A DNA stretch of 64,000 bases from Achromobacter sp. Bel. GTDB lineage: Bacteria; Pseudomonadota; Gammaproteobacteria; Burkholderiales; Burkholderiaceae_B. Location of the stretch: contig NZ_JABBJN010000031.1 in the NCBI RefSeq assembly GCF_012928505.1, positions 16,955 to 80,954 of the forward strand. The letters run 5' to 3'. Of this stretch, positions 35,422 to 45,015 are shown one piece after another (within the stretch, counting starts at the first letter, position 1; every line of letters begins with the position of its first letter). The position numbers and the translations under genes are program-made. The notes beneath the pieces are model-generated. The model searched no databases and was not told the origin of the DNA. It saw only the letters and a list, made by a program, of their open reading frames with translations.

Positions 35422-36092
35422 GAACGTCCCTCGCGCGGGGCGGGGGCGGAGGACACGGCGCGGACCAGGCGCGACGCCGATTGCTCCATGGCGCTCAGGT
35501 AGCCGTCGACGCGGCTACGCAGGTAGCGGTGCGCGATCATGGCGGGAATGGCGATCAGGATGCCGAAACCGGTGTTGTAGAGCGCGATCGAGATGCCGCG
35601 CGCCAGTTGCGCCGGATCGCCGCCGCCGGGCGTATACGAGCCGAAAATCTCGATCATGCCGACCACTGTGCCGAACAGGCCCATCAGCGGTGCGACGACG
35701 GCGATGGTGCCGATGGCGGGGATGTAGCGGCTGAGGTCGTGGGCGACCGCGCGGCCGGCGTCTTCGACCACGTTGCGCAGTTCTTCGCGGGGCAGATGGC
35801 GGTGACGCATCACTTCGGCCAGCACCCGGCCAAGCGGCGAGTTGCGTTCCAGCCGATGGATCGATTCGGGGGTGTCCTGATGGTTGCGCAGCATGTCGGC
35901 GACCTGCTCGTTCAGGCCTCGGGGCAGGATCAGGCTACGGCGCAAGGAGAGGAAGCGCTCGAATATCAGCGCCAGACCCAGCACGGATGTCGCCAGCAGG
36001 GGCCAGATAGGCCAGCCGGCCTCGCGCAAAATGGAAAGCAAAGCGTTCAACTCCCGGGAAACCCTGGCGCGCAGGGGGGCGCACCTTGGCAT
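35418..36092 (-). CDS. exbB: ExbB/MotA/TolQ-family proton-channel protein
   Basis: Three-TM inner-membrane protein: PIWPLLATSVLGLALIFERF, then AIGTIAVVAPLMGLFGTVVG and ARGISIALYNTGFGILIAIP, the last two being the conserved MotA/ExbB channel helices. The ATG at 36092 gives 224 aa but has no ribosome site. TTG codons at 36050 (210 aa) and 36041 (207 aa, GGGAG eight bases upstream) are plausible and closer to usual ExbB lengths. The frame is open to 36551, but those residues are unrelated. First gene of the exbB-exbD-lpxK operon. Confidence 0.9.
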   Translation of the reverse strand: MPRCAPLRARVSRELNALLSILREAGWPIWPLLATSVLGLALIFERFLSLRRSLILPRGLNEQVADMLRNHQDTPESIHRLERNSPLGRVLAEVMRHRHLPREELRNVVEDAGRAVAHDLSRYIPAIGTIAVVAPLMGLFGTVVGMIEIFGSYTPGGGDPAQLARGISIALYNTGFGILIAIPAMIAHRYLRSRVDGYLSAMEQSASRLVRAVSSAPAPREGRS

Positions 36093-36392
36093 CTGATCAA
36101 GCCGAAACTGTAACGGTGCGGCGGGGTTGTGGCAAGGCGGGTTGACCCCGGAATTATCCACAGAAGTTGTGGATAATTCTGTGCAAAACTCTGCCGGAAC
36201 GCTTGTGGGCACAGGGCTTGCGCTTGTTTGCTTCAAATGAGCGCAGTGGTGTTTCCGTAAAAAACTTATATAAATCAATGAATTGCACCGAAAATGCTGG
36301 CTGTCTGGCCCATTGCTGCAAAAACCTGTGGACGCGGTATCATTGCGGCCCGCTACGTATGCCCTGTGGACAGGTACGCATCGGAAAGCCTC
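36093..36392. other. Divergent intergenic region between exbB and xseA
   Basis: No gene is visible in these 300 bases. The region drops in G+C compared with its flanks, contains the 29-bp DnaA-box palindrome at 36151-36179 and further TGTGG(A/G) words near 36207, 36328 and 36364, and must hold the promoters of exbB and xseA. Confidence 0.6.
36151..36179. promoter_or_regulatory. Inverted pair of perfect DnaA boxes
   Basis: GAATTATCCACA and TGTGGATAATTC are perfect 12-bp arms separated by GAAGT. Each arm contains TTATCCACA, identical to the strongest E. coli DnaA box. The pair lies upstream of both divergent genes. It may be a DnaA-responsive control site or a DnaA-titration site; with only two strict boxes and no replication genes nearby it does not look like an origin. 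Confidence 0.65.
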
Positions 36393-37760
36393 ATGACAAT
36401 TGAATTTGCAGTCACAAACAACGCATTTACGCGGGATATCCTGACAGTTGCCCAGCTGAACCAAGCAGTGGGGCAGTTGTTGGAGCGCAGCATCCCGGCA
36501 ATATGGGTGCGCGGAGAGATTTCCAACTTCACGGCGGCGGCTTCCGGGCATTGGTACTTCACGCTCAAGGACAGCCGGGCCTCCGTGCGCGCTGTCATGT
36601 TCCGCAGTCGTGCCAGCGCGGTGGGCTTCGTGCCTCGGGCCGGCGATCAGGTCGAGATCCGCGCCCGGGTATCCCTGTACGAGCCTCGCGGCGACTATCA
36701 GCTGCAGGCCGACGCCATGCGCCGGGCTGGGCTGGGCAACCTATATGAAGCATTTCTGCGCCTGAAAGAGCAATTGGCCTCCGAAGGCCTGTTCGATCCC
36801 GCCCGCAAGCGCGACCCGGTCCGCCTGCCGCGCGCCATCGGCGTGGTCACTTCGCTGCACGCGGCGGCGCTGCGTGACGTGCTGTCGGCCCTGGCCCGGC
36901 GGGCGCCGCAGGTGCCGGTCATCATCTATCCGGCCCCGGTTCAGGGCGCGGACGCCGCCGGCCGGCTGGCGGCCCAGGTCCGGATGGCCAATGCGCGCGC
37001 CGAAGTCGATACGCTGCTGCTGGTTCGCGGCGGGGGCAGCATCGAAGACCTCTGGAGCTTCAACGACGAAGACTTGGCACGCCAGGTGGCGGCCAGCGAA
37101 ATCCCCGTGATCAGCGGCGTCGGGCACGAGACCGATTTCACGATCGTGGACTTTGTGGCCGACGTGCGCGCGCCGACGCCGACCGCCGCCGCCGAACTGG
37201 CCTGCGTGCCGCGTTCCGAGTTGCTGGGCCGCGTCATGCAGACCGCCCAGGCGATGGCGCGCGGCCAGCAGCGCCGTCTGGAGCGCGCCGCCCAGCGCCT
37301 GGACCGCGCGGCGGCGCAACTGGTGTCCCCGGCGCAACGCTTGGAGCATCAGCGGGAACGCCTGAACAGCCTGCGCTTCCGCCTGGCATCGGCCTGGTCC
37401 GGTCCGCAAGGCCGGCGCACCGCGCGCGTCAATCTGCTGGCCCAGCGCTTGACGCATCGGGTGCCGGACACGGGCCGCGCCGCCGATCGCCTGGCGGGCG
37501 CCGTGCGCCAACTGGGCCAGGCGCATGCTCGCCTGCTGATCCAGAACCGCAATCGGGTAGCGGCGGCCACCGCGCAATTGCGCGCACTGGATCCGGGCAA
37601 CACCCTGGCTCGGGGATACGCGATAGCCCGCGACGGCGAAGGCCGCATCGTGCGCGACGCGGCAATCTTGTCCGCCGGGCAGGCGCTGGACTTGAGTTTT
37701 GCGCAAGGCGGCGCAGAGGTCCAGGTGCAGCAGACCCGCAAGACGCGCGACGCCGACTGA
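36393..37760 (+). CDS. xseA: Exodeoxyribonuclease VII large subunit
   Basis: Nuclease subunit of 455 aa. The N-terminal OB-fold (about 10-105: LTVAQLNQAVGQLLERSIPA, VRGEISNFTAAASGHWYFTL) is followed by the catalytic domain with GVVTSLHAAALRDVL, LLVRGGGSIEDLWSFNDE and ISGVGHETDFTIVDFVADVR, a coiled-coil middle rich in Arg/Gln/Leu and a C-terminal LARGYAIA segment. The ATG at 36393 follows GGAAAG. A small subunit gene (xseB) is not adjacent. Confidence 0.95.
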   Translation: MTIEFAVTNNAFTRDILTVAQLNQAVGQLLERSIPAIWVRGEISNFTAAASGHWYFTLKDSRASVRAVMFRSRASAVGFVPRAGDQVEIRARVSLYEPRGDYQLQADAMRRAGLGNLYEAFLRLKEQLASEGLFDPARKRDPVRLPRAIGVVTSLHAAALRDVLSALARRAPQVPVIIYPAPVQGADAAGRLAAQVRMANARAEVDTLLLVRGGGSIEDLWSFNDEDLARQVAASEIPVISGVGHETDFTIVDFVADVRAPTPTAAAELACVPRSELLGRVMQTAQAMARGQQRRLERAAQRLDRAAAQLVSPAQRLEHQRERLNSLRFRLASAWSGPQGRRTARVNLLAQRLTHRVPDTGRAADRLAGAVRQLGQAHARLLIQNRNRVAAATAQLRALDPGNTLARGYAIARDGEGRIVRDAAILSAGQALDLSFAQGGAEVQVQQTRKTRDAD

Positions 37761-37874
37761 TGCGATTCGGCCTGTCCGTTAACCCCGCGCAAGCACGGGT
37801 TTAACAAGGTATCCTCATTAGTTGCCGATACAATTGAACGGCTTGATCGTGCACTCAACAGAAGGAACCAACAC

Positions 37875-38453
37875 ATGGCACATACTCTTCCCCCCCTGCC
37901 TTACGAACTGGACGCGCTGGCGCCGCACATCTCCAAGGAAACGCTGGAGTTCCACTACGGTAAGCACCACCAGACGTACGTCACGAACCTGAACAACCTG
38001 ATCCCGGGTACGGAATTCGAAACGCTGTCGCTGGAAGACATCGTGAAGAAATCCTCGGGTGGCATTTTCAACAACGCCGCTCAGATCTGGAACCACACCT
38101 TCTACTGGAACAGCCTGGCCCCCAAGGCCGGCGGCGCACCGTCGGGCAAGCTGGCTGATGCCATCAACGCCAAGTGGGGCAGCTTCGACGCTTTCAAGGA
38201 AGCGTTCAACAAGTCGGCAGCCGGCAACTTCGGTTCGGGCTGGACCTGGCTGGTCAAGAAGGCTGACGGTTCGGTCGACATCGTCAACACCAGCAACGCC
38301 GCCACCCCGCTGACCACGGCCGACAAGCCGCTGCTCACCTGTGATGTCTGGGAACACGCGTACTACATCGACTACCGCAACGCGCGTCCCAAGTACCTGG
38401 AAAACTTCTGGGCGCTGGTGAACTGGGAGTTCGCCGCCAAGAACTTTGCCTGA
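37875..38453 (+). CDS. sodB: Superoxide dismutase (Fe type)
   Basis: Cytoplasmic superoxide dismutase of 192 aa. Metal ligands sit in [13 protein letters not shown] (H27), [10 protein letters not shown] (His), and [13 protein letters not shown] (Asp and His). The [11 protein letters not shown] and FGSGWTWLV blocks, with Gln before the metal centre in the NNAAQ stretch, are of the iron class. AGAAGGAA is the ribosome site. A strong terminator follows. Confidence 0.95.
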   Translation: MAHTLPPLPYELDALAPHISKETLEFHYGKHHQTYVTNLNNLIPGTEFETLSLEDIVKKSSGGIFNNAAQIWNHTFYWNSLAPKAGGAPSGKLADAINAKWGSFDAFKEAFNKSAAGNFGSGWTWLVKKADGSVDIVNTSNAATPLTTADKPLLTCDVWEHAYYIDYRNARPKYLENFWALVNWEFAAKNFA

Positions 38454-38501
38454 TAGGCAAGGTCGCCAGATGCCGCGGCGCTTGCGCCGCGGTGCATGAA
38501 G

Positions 38502-38529
38502 AAACCCCTCGCTTTGCCGAGGGGTTTTT
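38502..38529 (+). terminator. Rho-independent terminator of sodB
   Basis: AAACCCCTCG-CTTTGC-CGAGGGGTTT forms a perfect 10-bp stem running into further T. A separate GC hairpin (CCGCGGCGC/GCGCCGCGG) lies just before it, at about 38473-38492. Confidence 0.9.
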
Positions 38530-38736
38530 CTTTTTCTTGTTCAGGAAAAATTCAGCTTACAAAACCCTGTCGATTGTCGAATTCATTATGGGGAAATGAC
38601 AAGAAAACACCCTTTTCTTTAGGGTTATCCCTAGAAACCCGGGCCGCTATTGTTGCCACCAGTCTGCGGCTGAACCACGGCGCCGATGACCGCGGCTCGC
38701 CCGCCATAAACCGGGGTAACTACAGGGAAGGGAAGC

Positions 38737-40443
38737 ATGTTGCGGTTATTTTCGGGCTTGCGTATCGGGGCGCGCCTGTCGGGCGCGTTCTTGCTCGTCG
38801 CGTTGATCGGCGGCGCCATCGGGGCCTTTGGCGTGTGGGGACTGTCACGCATCAATGAAATGAACGATCGGCTTTATGACACCGAGCTGCGCGGCATCTC
38901 GGATTTGAAGGAAGCCAATCTCAACCTGATCTACGCGGGCCGCGCCCGTAGCGGCTACCTGGCCGCGTCCAGCGACCAGGATCGTCAGGCGTTGAAGAAG
39001 CAGTTCGACGACGCCGTCAAGAACATGGACGTGCTGCGTGAGAAGGCCGCCGCCAATTTCCATGCGGAAGAGGGCAAGCGCCTGCTGGCCCAGTTTGCGG
39101 AAACCGAACAGGTTTGGAAACGCGAGTCGGAGGCGTTCTTTGCCGCCGCGCAATCGCAATCCCTGACGCAGGCGGATCCGCGCGTCGCCGACATCGAGAA
39201 GCGGGTGATCGCTACGTCGCAGAAGCTGGACGACTTGATGACGGACCTGGCAGTGGGCAAGGAAAAGACCGCCGCGCAATCCGTGCAGGAAGGCACGGAC
39301 CTGTACGGCGCGGTGCGCGCGGTCATGATCGCGCTGGCCGTGGCCGGCGTGGCCATTGGCATGCTGCTGGGTTGGCTGGTGACGCGCGGGATCGTGCGTC
39401 CGCTGGAGCAAGCCGTCAAGGCCGCGCGCCAAGTCGCCGCCGGCGACCTGACGACCGACATCCAGGTGGCCACCCGGGACGAGACGGGCGATCTGATGGG
39501 CGCACTGAAGGCGATGAACGAAAGCCTGGCGCGCATCGTCGCCGACGTGCGCGACGGATGTGAAAGCATCGCCTCGGCCTCGTCGCAGATTGCGCAGGGC
39601 AACTCCGACCTGTCGCAGCGCACGGAAGAGCAGGCCTCGTCGCTGGAAGAGACCGCCGCGTCGATGGAAGAGCTGACCAGCACCGTGCAGCAAAACGCCA
39701 ACAACGCCAGCGAAGCCGATCGCCTCGTCAGCCAGGCCTCCTCGGTCGCGGTGCGCGGCGGTGAAGTGGTCGAAGGCGTCGTGCAGACCATGAGTGCCAT
39801 TTCCGACAGCTCGCGCCGTATCGCCGATATCACGGGCGTGATCGACGGCATTGCGTTCCAGACCAACATCCTGGCGCTCAACGCCGCGGTGGAAGCGGCG
39901 CGCGCCGGCGAGCAAGGCCGCGGCTTTGCCGTGGTGGCGGGCGAAGTGCGCACGCTGGCGCAGCGTTCGGCGGTGGCGGCCAAGGAGATCAAGGCCTTGA
40001 TCGATGAATCCGTCACGCGTGTCGAAGGCGGCACGCGGCAGGTTGACGAAGCCGGCCGCACCATGCGCGAAGTGGTCGATAGCGTGCGTCAGGTCGCCGT
40101 CCTGGTGCGCGAAATCGCCAGCGCCTCGGAAGAGCAGTCCTCGGGCATTGGCCAAGTGAACCAGGCCGTGGCGCAGATGGACACCGTGACGCAGCAGAAC
40201 GCGGCGCTGGTGGAGGAGGCCGCTGCGGCAGCCGGCAGCATGCAGGAGCAAGCCTCCCGCTTGGCACAGGAAGTGCGCCGCTTCAAGGTGGACGCCAGCA
40301 GCGGTTCGGCCCGCCAGGCGCAAGCCCGGCTGGTGCAGGCCGTGCCGGTCGTGGCGAAGAAGCCCGTGGCCTCCGCAGCGCGTGCTGGGCAGGCTCGTCC
40401 GGCGTTGGCGCACGCGTCCGACGACGACTGGTCGACGTTCTAA
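38737..40443 (+). CDS. Methyl-accepting chemotaxis protein with CheR-tethering tail
   Basis: Chemoreceptor of 568 aa: TM1 (about 11-33), a roughly 150-residue periplasmic four-helix-bundle sensor, TM2 (about 188-211), HAMP (about 212-264), then the signalling coiled coil with the conserved hairpin tip [20 protein letters not shown] and [20 protein letters not shown], and methylation helices ([20 protein letters not shown]). The final residues DWSTF fit the xWxxF pentapeptide that recruits CheR and CheB in Tsr/Tar-type receptors. The ligand is unknown. No che genes are nearby, so it is a stand-alone receptor. Confidence 0.94.
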   Translation: MLRLFSGLRIGARLSGAFLLVALIGGAIGAFGVWGLSRINEMNDRLYDTELRGISDLKEANLNLIYAGRARSGYLAASSDQDRQALKKQFDDAVKNMDVLREKAAANFHAEEGKRLLAQFAETEQVWKRESEAFFAAAQSQSLTQADPRVADIEKRVIATSQKLDDLMTDLAVGKEKTAAQSVQEGTDLYGAVRAVMIALAVAGVAIGMLLGWLVTRGIVRPLEQAVKAARQVAAGDLTTDIQVATRDETGDLMGALKAMNESLARIVADVRDGCESIASASSQIAQGNSDLSQRTEEQASSLEETAASMEELTSTVQQNANNASEADRLVSQASSVAVRGGEVVEGVVQTMSAISDSSRRIADITGVIDGIAFQTNILALNAAVEAARAGEQGRGFAVVAGEVRTLAQRSAVAAKEIKALIDESVTRVEGGTRQVDEAGRTMREVVDSVRQVAVLVREIASASEEQSSGIGQVNQAVAQMDTVTQQNAALVEEAAAAAGSMQEQASRLAQEVRRFKVDASSGSARQAQARLVQAVPVVAKKPVASAARAGQARPALAHASDDDWSTF

Positions 40444-40559
40444 GTCTGTTGTCCCGATCGGCGGCGATGGTTTCGCCGCCGGTTGCCGATTCGGATTGTG
40501 GGCTGCGGGTCAGGTGGGAATGGTAAGGTTAGCCACTTTCCGCCGCCTGCCAGCAGCCC

Positions 40560-41987
40560 ATGCACCTGACTGATTCATTCCGCCGGATCTCCGCCGGCGC
40601 TCGCCGCCTGATGCGCCGCAAAGTGCGTCAAATCAATCGCCTCTCACGCAAGAGCCTGCAAATGCTCTTGTTGCTGGGAGGCGCAGGCCTGGTGGCCCTG
40701 ATGTCGCTGGGCTTCGCTTATCTGGCCGACAAGGCGCTGGACTGGAACCGTGAATGGGTTGGCCATAGCGGCTGGCTCGCCTTGCTGGTGCTGCCGTTCA
40801 GCCTGGCCGGCTTGCGCTGGCTGACGCTGCGCTTTGCGCCCAACGCGTCAGGCAGCGGCATTCCCCAAGTCATCGGCGCGTTGTCATTGCCGCCCGGTGC
40901 CAGCCAAAGCAGCCTGGTGTCGCTGGCGCAAGCCCTGTGGAAGATCCCGCTGGCGTTCTTCGGCATGCTGGCCGGCGCATCGATCGGCCGCGAAGGCCCG
41001 TCGGTGCAGGTCGGCGCTGCGCTGATGCTGGCCTGGGGAGATTTCTGGAAACGGCGTGGCGTGCAACTGCGCGGCTTCCATGCCAATGAGCTGATCGCCG
41101 CGGGTGCCGCGGGCGGGCTCGCTGCCGCCTTCAACGCGCCGCTGGCCGGCGTCATCTTCGCCATCGAAGAGCTGGGCCGGGGCACGGTGCTGCGCTGGCA
41201 GCGCCTGGTGCTGATCGGCGTGCTGGCTGCCGGCTTCCTGGTGGTGGCGGTGCAAGGCAACAACCCGTACTTCGGCGTGTTCGGTGGCGCGCCGCTGGCG
41301 CACGGCATGGTGATGTGGATCATCGTCTGCGGCACGATCAATGGCGCGCTGGGCGGAATCTTCGCGCGGCTGCTGGGCAAGGGCGCGGCGGGGTCGGCGC
41401 CGGCGGCGTGGCGCGCCTGGATCCGCGCGCATCCCATCTGGACCGCCTTCATCATGGGGTTGGTCCTGGCCGTGATCGGCCTGTGCACCGCCGGCAGCGT
41501 CTACGGCACGGGTTACGGCGTGGCGGCGGACCTGCTGTCGGGCCATGACGCCGCGCCCGCCGGCTTCGGCCTGGCCAAGCTGGCGGCCACCGTGGCCTCG
41601 TATTGGGCGGGCATTCCCGGCGGCATCTTCACGCCCGCCCTGACTACCGGCGCCGGCATCGGCCAGCATATCTGGGAATTGGCGGGTGAGGGCGTGGACC
41701 AGCGCGTACTGGTGCTGGTGTCGATGGCGGCTTTTCTGGCCGCGGCGACGCAGGCGCCATTGACGGCCAGCGTGGTGGTCATGGAAATGACGGGCAGCCA
41801 GCCCATGCTGTTCTGGCTGCTGGTGGGTTCGCTGCTGGCTTCGGGTGTATCGCGCCAGTTCTGCCCGCAACCCTTCTATCACCTGGCAGCGGGACGTTTT
41901 CGCCGGCAGGCCATCGTGGACGCCGGCCGCGCAGCGAAGACGGAAACGGAACCGGGTCCGGCAGGTGCGAAGTCAACCGCGCCGTGA
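40560..41987 (+). CDS. ClC-family chloride channel/transporter
   Basis: Polytopic membrane protein of 475 aa with the ClC selectivity motifs GSGIPQVIGAL, GREGPSVQVGAALML (the Glu is the gating glutamate) and GIPGGIFTPALTTGAGIG, plus FNAPLAGVIFAIEELGRG. It resembles the ClcB-type bacterial proteins. Whether it is a channel or an H+/Cl- antiporter cannot be settled by eye. No CBS domains follow. The first 35 residues are unusually basic (many Arg/Lys). Confidence 0.9.
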   Translation: MHLTDSFRRISAGARRLMRRKVRQINRLSRKSLQMLLLLGGAGLVALMSLGFAYLADKALDWNREWVGHSGWLALLVLPFSLAGLRWLTLRFAPNASGSGIPQVIGALSLPPGASQSSLVSLAQALWKIPLAFFGMLAGASIGREGPSVQVGAALMLAWGDFWKRRGVQLRGFHANELIAAGAAGGLAAAFNAPLAGVIFAIEELGRGTVLRWQRLVLIGVLAAGFLVVAVQGNNPYFGVFGGAPLAHGMVMWIIVCGTINGALGGIFARLLGKGAAGSAPAAWRAWIRAHPIWTAFIMGLVLAVIGLCTAGSVYGTGYGVAADLLSGHDAAPAGFGLAKLAATVASYWAGIPGGIFTPALTTGAGIGQHIWELAGEGVDQRVLVLVSMAAFLAAATQAPLTASVVVMEMTGSQPMLFWLLVGSLLASGVSRQFCPQPFYHLAAGRFRRQAIVDAGRAAKTETEPGPAGAKSTAP

Positions 41988-42149
41988 CCGCCATGCACGC
42001 AAACCGTGCATACGCGGCGCACGATCAGGATGAACACCTACTGGACATCGTCCATGTGGCGGACACGATCGCCTTGCACCAATTTGGCGCGAAAATCGCT
42101 GCGTTAACATCGAGCGATCCCGTTTTTCCCACTTCACTCCGAGCTTCTC

Positions 42150-43355
42150 ATGACCGTGAATGCCTTTATTTGTGATGCGATCCGCACTCCCTTCGGCCGC
42201 TACGGCGGTGCGCTGGCATCCGTGCGCCCCGACGATCTGGCTGCCGTCGCCATCAAGGCGCTGGTGGCGCGCAACCCCGGCGTGCGCTGGGAAGAGCTGG
42301 ATGACGCGATCATGGGTTGCGCGAACCAGGCCGGTGAAGACAACCGCAACGTCGCCCGCATGGCGACCCTGCTTGCTGGTTTGCCGATCGAAGTGCCCGG
42401 CGCCACCGTCAACCGCCTGTGCGGTTCTGGCCTGGACGCCATCGGTACCGCCGCCCGCGCCATTCGCGCCGGCGAAGCCGGCCTGATGCTGGCTGGCGGC
42501 GTTGAAAGCATGAGCCGTGCGCCGTTCGTCATGGGCAAGGCCGACAGCGCGTTCTCGCGCAATGCCGCCATCTTCGATACGACGATCGGCTGGCGCTTCA
42601 TCAACAAACTGATGAAGGCACAGTACGGCGTGGACTCCATGCCCGAGACCGCCGAGAACGTTGCCGACGATTTCAAGATCAGCCGCGAAGACCAGGACTT
42701 GTTCGCGCTGGCCAGCCAGCAGAAGACGGCCCGTGCGCAAAAGGAAGGCGTGTTCGACGCCGAGATCGTGCCGGTGTCGATCGCCCAGAAAAAGGGCGAT
42801 GCCATCATCGTCGCCAAGGACGAGCATCCGCGCGAAACCAGTCTGGAATCGCTGGCCAAGTTGAAGGGCGTGGTCCGTGAAGGCGGCACTGTCACGGCTG
42901 GCAACGCGTCGGGCGTGAACGACGGCGCAGCCGCGCTGCTGCTGGCCGACGAAAAGGCCGCTGCCCGCCACGGCTTGACCCCGCGAGCCCGCGTGGTCGG
43001 CATGGCTACCGCCGGCGTCGCGCCGCGCATCATGGGCATCGGCCCGGCGCCCGCGACGCTGAAGGTGCTGGCCCAGACCGGCCTGACGCTCGACCAGATG
43101 GACGTGATCGAACTGAACGAAGCCTTCGCCGCCCAAGGCCTGGCCGTGATGCGTCAGTTGGGCCTTGCCGACAACGACCCGCGCGTGAACCCCAACGGCG
43201 GCGCGATCGCCCTGGGCCATCCGCTGGGCGCCAGCGGCGCGCGTCTGGCCACCACCGCGATCAACCAACTGCACCGCACCGGCGGCCGCTATGCGCTGTG
43301 CACGATGTGCATCGGCGTGGGCCAGGGTATCGCGCTGATCATCGAGCGCGTCTGA
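42150..43355 (+). CDS. pcaF: 3-oxoadipyl-CoA thiolase (PcaF type)
   Basis: Thiolase of 401 aa that would cleave 3-oxoadipyl-CoA to succinyl-CoA and acetyl-CoA, ending the beta-ketoadipate or phenylacetate pathways. Nucleophile C91 in [12 protein letters not shown], His in [14 protein letters not shown], second Cys in [29 protein letters not shown] and [20 protein letters not shown] are characteristic of PcaF/PaaJ rather than acetyl-CoA thiolases. No other pca or paa genes are adjacent, so the pathway placement is by sequence likeness only. Confidence 0.88.
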   Translation: MTVNAFICDAIRTPFGRYGGALASVRPDDLAAVAIKALVARNPGVRWEELDDAIMGCANQAGEDNRNVARMATLLAGLPIEVPGATVNRLCGSGLDAIGTAARAIRAGEAGLMLAGGVESMSRAPFVMGKADSAFSRNAAIFDTTIGWRFINKLMKAQYGVDSMPETAENVADDFKISREDQDLFALASQQKTARAQKEGVFDAEIVPVSIAQKKGDAIIVAKDEHPRETSLESLAKLKGVVREGGTVTAGNASGVNDGAAALLLADEKAAARHGLTPRARVVGMATAGVAPRIMGIGPAPATLKVLAQTGLTLDQMDVIELNEAFAAQGLAVMRQLGLADNDPRVNPNGGAIALGHPLGASGARLATTAINQLHRTGGRYALCTMCIGVGQGIALIIERV

Positions 43356-43400
43356 CGCTAAAGTGTTGTTTTTTCCCGCCGTTTTCCTGGGCGGGAATCA

Positions 43401-43426
43401 AAAAGGGAGCCCCGCGGGGCTCCCTT
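43401..43426. terminator. Terminator between the thiolase and the DUF192 gene
   Basis: AAGGGAGCCCC and GGGGCTCCCTT form a perfect 11-bp stem around a two-base loop between convergent genes. The U-tract is short on both strands (four T on minus), so it probably serves both transcripts. Confidence 0.75.
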
Positions 43427-43468
43427 GTCGTATCCGAAACGGGTGTTGCCGCCCCGGGATCGCGCCGC

Positions 43469-43909
43469 TCAGGGCAGTCCGTCGATTTTCCGTCCGGCCT
43501 TGATGCCGTGCTCTTCGAACCAGCCCTGGGCCATTTCCAAGGCGTAGCGCACGGGTTTCTTCGCGCAGTGCGGATCTTCGGTCTGCGGTGCCATGTCGTC
43601 GATGTTGACGATCGTGCCGTCGTCGGCGATAAAGGCTATCGAAAGCGGCAGAAGCGTGTTGCGCATCCAGAAACACTGCACGTCGGGCTGTTCGAATACG
43701 AACAGCATGCCGTCGTTGCCCGGAAGTTCTTTGCGGAACATGAGGCCGTCGCGGCGCGTGGCGTCCGTATTGGCGACTTCGGCACGGATAATATGGATAC
43801 CCGCCGATAGCTGGGTAGTCGGCAGCGGCGCTTGCGGGCCGGTCTGGGCAAAGGCGCTGGCGCTCAGGGTGAGCGCGGCGGCGGCCAATACGGCGGATAG
43901 CGCTCTCAT
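43469..43909 (-). CDS. DUF192-family secreted protein
   Basis: A 146-residue protein with a signal peptide (MRALSAVLAAAALTLSASAF then AQ) and the whole DUF192 domain: RAEVANTDATRRDGLMFRKE, MLFVFEQPDVQCFWMRNTLL, PLSIAFIADDGTIVNID and YALEMAQGWFEEHGIKAG. Members are periplasmic or exported and of uncertain function. The ATG at 43909 was preferred over the open frame to 44011 because the signal peptide starts there. Confidence 0.88.
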   Translation of the reverse strand: MRALSAVLAAAALTLSASAFAQTGPQAPLPTTQLSAGIHIIRAEVANTDATRRDGLMFRKELPGNDGMLFVFEQPDVQCFWMRNTLLPLSIAFIADDGTIVNIDDMAPQTEDPHCAKKPVRYALEMAQGWFEEHGIKAGRKIDGLP

Positions 43910-44010
43910 CGGTGCTGATTTAAAGAACGCTGTCTTGAACAACGTGCGACTGACAGGGAACAACACAGCATTCTTCAGCATGGCCTGGCGTAGTAATAGT
44001 GAAAATAACA

Positions 44011-44034
44011 AGGCGGGGCTCGAAAGCCCCGCCT
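44011..44034 (-). terminator. Terminator of the cold-shock gene
   Basis: A perfect 10-bp stem AGGCGGGGCT/AGCCCCGCCT. Read on the minus strand its loop is TTCG, the stabilising UUCG tetraloop, followed by a T-rich TTGTTATTTTC. Confidence 0.82.
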
Positions 44035-44075
44035 GAATTAATGGCGCAACCTTACCGTTGCACTTTAAGGGTAAC

Positions 44076-44321
44076 TCAAGCAGCCGTGATATTAAGCGCC
44101 TGCTTGCCTTTGGGCCCCTGGATAATTTCGAAGGCCACTTTCTGGCCTTCTTTCAGGGTTTTAAAACCATTCATCTGGATGGACGAAAAGTGGGCGAACA
44201 GATCTTCACCGCCGTCGTCGGGCGTTATGAAGCCGAACCCCTTTGCATCGTTGAACCATTTGACGGTGCCCGTCGATTTGGGATTGTCCCCTTGGACGGC
44301 GGTTGCGGTCGTATCAGACAT
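44076..44321 (-). CDS. Cold-shock domain protein (CspA family)
   Basis: RNA/DNA chaperone of 81 aa. Cold-shock domain with [17 protein letters not shown] (RNP1 KGFGFI) and DLFAHFSSI (RNP2), ending [18 protein letters not shown] 15-residue polar N-terminal extension ([16 protein letters not shown]) precedes the domain, which is longer than in E. coli CspA. Cold or stress induction cannot be read from the sequence. Confidence 0.95.
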   Translation of the reverse strand: MSDTTATAVQGDNPKSTGTVKWFNDAKGFGFITPDDGGEDLFAHFSSIQMNGFKTLKEGQKVAFEIIQGPKGKQALNITAA

Positions 44322-44547
44322 GCGGACTGCCTCATTGAATCGTATGTTGACAGAAGGGCATCGCGGTCAAGACCCTTGTCCCCCCTCCGGCTTCCTGGCA
44401 GATTTTCGATGAGTTGAAAACCCCAGAATGCGCTGATAATGCGCCGCTTTTCTTTGTCGCGTCAAGTATGGAAACTACGTATTTCTGCGTGTAATTTTGC
44501 GTAAGTTACACGTTAGGCGTCCCCAGTTTAAATAGAATAGCCGCCCT

Positions 44548-44862
44548 ATGAGTTCTACCTTGGATACCCAGCATGATTTGGCCGTCGAGAAGGCACCGGC
44601 ACGCGCCGCGCCGCCTCCGATGTACCAGGTCTTGTTGCTCAATGACGACTACACGCCGATGGAGTTCGTCGTGAAAGTTCTGCAAAAATTCTTCAATAAG
44701 AACCACGAAGAGGCGACCCGGATCATGCTTCAAGTGCATCACGAAGGGCGTGGGGTTTGCGGGGTGTACCCCCGCGACCTCGCGGCGACGCGCATTGCCC
44801 AGGTCGGACAATATGCGCGCGCGCGCCAGCACCCGCTGCAATGCGTGATGGAACCCGTCTAA
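44548..44862 (+). CDS. clpS: ATP-dependent Clp protease adaptor ClpS
   Basis: N-end-rule adaptor of 104 aa delivering substrates to ClpAP. Core motifs are complete: [20 protein letters not shown], the [20 protein letters not shown] metal-like face and [18 protein letters not shown]. The Asn-Asp-Asp and His residues forming the N-degron pocket are present. It normally abuts clpA. Here a macroglobulin gene and pbpC, 7.5 kb together, lie between them. Confidence 0.95.
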   Translation: MSSTLDTQHDLAVEKAPARAAPPPMYQVLLLNDDYTPMEFVVKVLQKFFNKNHEEATRIMLQVHHEGRGVCGVYPRDLAATRIAQVGQYARARQHPLQCVMEPV

Positions 44863-45015
44863 TAATCAAGTGAAGGTGCCGCCAGCGATGGCGGCGTTGT
44901 GCTGTCCGTCATTTGCAGGAAAGTAGTATCCGCGTACCGGGAAGCACGCGGGCAAGTTGGTCGGCAGCTCCGCCGCAAAGGAGCATTGAATTAGAGTAAG
45001 GCGGAGGGGTTTGCC

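Noticed and set aside
36093..36392. Replication origin at the paired DnaA boxes
   Set aside because: Only two strict boxes are present, there is no long AT-rich unwinding region, and dnaA, dnaN, gyrB or gidA are not adjacent.
41984..42175. 63-codon open frame between the ClC and thiolase genes
   Set aside because: It overlaps the thiolase start, has no ribosome site and shows no recognisable features.
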